Assembly (NCBI RefSeq): GCF_004005935.1
Contig: NZ_SACQ01000003.1
Span: 1 to 64,000 of the forward strand
Direction: 5' to 3'
Source: Neptunomonas marina
Lineage (GTDB): Bacteria; Pseudomonadota; Gammaproteobacteria; Pseudomonadales; Balneatricaceae
DNA length: 64,000 nucleotides
A program made the position numbers and the translations under genes. The notes under the pieces are model-generated. The model made no database searches, had not been told where the DNA came from, and saw only the letters and a program-made list of their open reading frames with translations. Shown here piece by piece: positions 61,888 through 64,000 of this stretch; position 1 is the stretch's first letter, and every line of letters begins with the position of its first letter.

Positions 61888-63204
61888 ATGACCGACGCTA
61901 GCTGGCTCAAGTCGATGACGAATATTCTCGACAGCTACAGCGACCCCGCTGTACTGATCGATGAGAACTATACGATTGTGGCAACAAATCAGCTCTATCA
62001 GCATCGCTTTGGTGAACAACAAACACCACAGCCGGTAAAGTGCTACGCGATGTCGCACGGCTATCACCGCCCCTGCGATCAAGAGGGTGAAACCTGCCCT
62101 ATGCATGCAGCAAGGGAGAGCGGAGCCACCTCTAGCGTACTGCATATTCACAACACACCGCAGGGCAAAGAGCATGTTGGTATCGAAACGACGCCCGTCA
62201 CCGATGAGCATGAACGGCGCTATTTTATCGAGATCATGCGCCCTATCCGTGAAGTGAGCGCAGAGCCCATCGCGAACAAGATGATTGGCCGCTCGAAGAC
62301 CTTTAACCAACTGGTTGATTTGATTCACAAAGTCGGCCCAACCGATGTCAATGTACTCTTGACCGGCGCATCCGGCACCGGCAAAGAACTGGCAGCACAA
62401 GCGGTACATAAAGCCAGCCATAGAACCCGTAAACCGTTCGTTACGGTGGAGTGCTCGGGTTTGCCTGACTCCTTGTTTGAAAGTGAGCTGTTCGGCCATC
62501 TGCGCGGCGCATTTACTGGCGCAACCAGCACCCGCAAAGGTCTGGTGGAGGCCGCTCAAGGTGGCACGTTGTTTCTGGATGAAGTGGGCGATATCCCGTT
62601 GCACCAGCAAGTGAAACTGTTGCGCTTGATCGAAACCCGCACCTACCGCCCGGTGGGGCAAACGGACCTGCGCGAAGCCGACTTCCGCTTGATCTGCGCA
62701 ACCCATAAAAACCTGCCTGAGATGGTGGAGCAAAAGCTGTTTCGTGAAGATCTGTATCACCGCATCAGCACCTTTCCAATCCGCTTGCCAGCCCTGCAAG
62801 AACGCCGTGATGATTTGCCACTCCTCGCCGCGAGTATTCTTTTACGTATCGATGCAACGCGGCCGCTTAAACTAACAGATGACGCCTTAGCTCTGCTCAG
62901 TGAGCACCCTTTCAGCGGTAATATCCGCGAGCTAAAAAACATTTTAGAACGCGCCGTGGTGCTACGTGAAAGTAACGAATTGTCTAAACACACTGTTGCA
63001 CAAGCACTGAGCTTGAGCCCGACACACAGCACGACTCAAACCAATCCTTTTTTAGCGGCGGCACAACAGCGCCTTAGTTTAGCGGAGGTTGAGTCTAACT
63101 ATTTGGATGCATTGTTAGCGCTGCACAGTGATAAGACAGAGGTGGCCGATATCGCACAATGCAGTTTGCGTACCCTGTACCGAAAAATAAAACCGGGGGA
63201 CTAA
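61888..63204 (+). CDS. Sigma-54-dependent regulator with Cys/His-rich PAS domain
   Basis: A 438-aa activator of sigma-54 RNA polymerase. The N-terminal PAS domain (about 8-125) contains Cys52, His57, His60, Cys63, Cys70 and His73, which could bind a metal, haem or Fe-S group. The AAA+ domain (about 130-355) has [14 protein letters not shown] (about 207-212) and [13 protein letters not shown]. The C-terminal HTH is short. It lies between cydDC and cydABX, so it very probably controls one or both, perhaps in response to O2, NO or redox. This is inferred from position. Confidence 0.87.
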   Translation: MTDASWLKSMTNILDSYSDPAVLIDENYTIVATNQLYQHRFGEQQTPQPVKCYAMSHGYHRPCDQEGETCPMHAARESGATSSVLHIHNTPQGKEHVGIETTPVTDEHERRYFIEIMRPIREVSAEPIANKMIGRSKTFNQLVDLIHKVGPTDVNVLLTGASGTGKELAAQAVHKASHRTRKPFVTVECSGLPDSLFESELFGHLRGAFTGATSTRKGLVEAAQGGTLFLDEVGDIPLHQQVKLLRLIETRTYRPVGQTDLREADFRLICATHKNLPEMVEQKLFREDLYHRISTFPIRLPALQERRDDLPLLAASILLRIDATRPLKLTDDALALLSEHPFSGNIRELKNILERAVVLRESNELSKHTVAQALSLSPTHSTTQTNPFLAAAQQRLSLAEVESNYLDALLALHSDKTEVADIAQCSLRTLYRKIKPGD

Positions 63205-63260
63205 GTCCCCCAAGATGCTTTTGATGAGAACTCCGATTCTTATTGTTTCAAGAAGCTGGG

Positions 63261-63359
63261 CTACTCACCATCGTCGAGCTGGTTCTCCAACCACATCGCG
63301 TTGATGATGCCAAAACTACAGGCGAGTAAGACGCCAAGAATCCATGCAAAATACCACAT
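63261..63359 (-). CDS. cydX: Small subunit of cytochrome bd oxidase
   Basis: A 32-aa membrane protein starting MWYFAWILGVLLACSFGIIN and ending AMWLENQLDDGE. This is a typical CydX: one helix, with the MWYF.W.LG.LLA start and the acidic Glu near the middle-end. It lies 16 bp after cydB and is needed for stable bd oxidase. It is not present after the cio-like cydAB at 3298. Confidence 0.93.
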   Translation of the reverse strand: MWYFAWILGVLLACSFGIINAMWLENQLDDGE

Positions 63360-63375
63360 AAAATCAACTCCCAAA

Positions 63376-64000
63376 TCAGTAATGCGACACGCTGTCACGC
63401 TGGATCATCTCCGGTTCGATACGACGCCACATTTTGTAGTATCCCCAAGTGGTGTACGCCAAGATAATCGGTACAAAGAACGCAGCGACCCAAAACATAA
63501 TGGTTAGCGTCAGTTCGCTGGAGGTGGCGTCCCACAGCGTTAGGCTGCTGGCAAGATCCGATGAAGATGGCAACACAAACGGGAATAATGTAGCGCCTGC
63601 CAATAAGATGATGACCGCGATATTCAGCGCACTGGCCACAAAACCTAAGCCGCTGCGCCCTGCTTTTGCTAAACCACTCACCACAACCGGCAGCGTGATC
63701 GCACCTAGCGCTAACAACCACAGCAGCGGTAGTTGGTCAAAATTAGCAAACCAATCATCCGTTCTTGCAACACTTTTGGAGAGTGGGTTTGAGCTTGCAT
63801 CGCCCACCACAGCTGAGGTGATTTCGTAACCCTCGATAAAGAACAGCAGCGCTGCACCGGCAAGTAGCATGACCACCGTAAGCACCGGCCCCAAGCGCGT
63901 AGCATAGTGCTGAGCACGCGATTCGATCATGCCGCCGGCGCGCATCTGCAGCCAAACAGCGCCGTGAAGCGCTAGCATCAAGACACTGGCTACGCCGCAT
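63376..64000 (-). CDS. cydB: Cytochrome bd-I type oxidase subunit II, partial
   Basis: The C-terminal about 207 residues of a canonical CydB; the rest is beyond the window. [29 protein letters not shown] and [20 protein letters not shown] are standard for CydB of the cydABX type. The frame is open to the window edge. This is a second bd oxidase, different in type from that at 3298-5674. Confidence 0.95.
   Translation of the reverse strand, partial: CGVASVLMLALHGAVWLQMRAGGMIESRAQHYATRLGPVLTVVMLLAGAALLFFIEGYEITSAVVGDASSNPLSKSVARTDDWFANFDQLPLLWLLALGAITLPVVVSGLAKAGRSGLGFVASALNIAVIILLAGATLFPFVLPSSSDLASSLTLWDATSSELTLTIMFWVAAFFVPIILAYTTWGYYKMWRRIEPEMIQRDSVSHY

Overview
The window looks like chromosomal DNA of a marine gammaproteobacterium, probably Oceanospirillales-like. 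This is an inference from a TRAP transporter operon, a cyd cluster with its own sigma-54 regulator, htpG, luxS, an ExeM-type nuclease and gammaproteobacterial forms of gap, rluF, rlmE and selO. Genus cannot be set from sequence alone. Most of the window is compact housekeeping DNA. Two visibly AT-richer blocks (about 0.6-3.06 kb and 42.7-46.5 kb) are mobile integron DNA.

Layout. 1-605: partial IS3-family element. 606-3056: minus-strand integron cassette array (SUKH protein, SIR2-like protein) with a full attC and an attI-like site at its right end, but no integrase. 3.3-5.7 kb: cydAB of the short-Q-loop (cio-like) type. 7.2-10.1 kb: large sensor with GGDEF and EAL domains. 10.2-16.5 kb: a lone prepilin, a LysR-doxX-yqjG-pirin cluster like the E. 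coli yhaJ/yqjF/yqjG/yhaK genes, folE, an SDR and a DCC protein. 16.5-22.7 kb: response regulator, KfrA-like protein, gap, SDR, endonuclease I. 22.9-28 kb: Ada/AlkA fusion with ogt (alkylation repair), ABC exporter, type II NADH dehydrogenase. 28-36.5 kb: LysR, a qorB remnant, TRAP transporter with LysR, DCC protein, 8-bp tandem repeat, and a TetR operon with a clear operator. 36.5-41.4 kb: small membrane and hypothetical genes, rluF, rlmE, a TrmH-type methyltransferase. 41.5-47.5 kb: LysE, GFA protein, then cassettes (yefM-yoeB, DUF2971, a small membrane protein, an OLD-like ATPase/TOPRIM protein), attI, LexA box and intI. 47.5-58.5 kb: htpG, thioesterases, DUF599, EamA, luxS, exeM-like nuclease, selO. 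58.2-64 kb: cydCD, sigma-54 regulator, cydX and the end of a second cydB.

The most unusual observation is that the integron appears to have two docking sites. The sequence at 2903-3056 and the attI next to intI at 46304-46454 share the same layout: cassette core, imperfect palindrome, a 35-position block with one mismatch, a diverged 72-74 nt middle, and an identical 16-nt block. The first site has no integrase. The match stops just before the position where the LexA box and intI begin at the second site. The cassette next to each attI carries a predicted anti-phage-type gene (SIR2-like at one, OLD-like at the other). The integrase reads through but has two substitutions at positions that I recall as nearly invariant in IntI, so its activity is uncertain.

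Respiration is the other theme: two different bd oxidases, the CydDC exporter needed for their assembly, a sigma-54 regulator with a Cys/His-rich PAS domain, and ndh. This suggests a lifestyle with changing oxygen or exposure to respiratory inhibitors.
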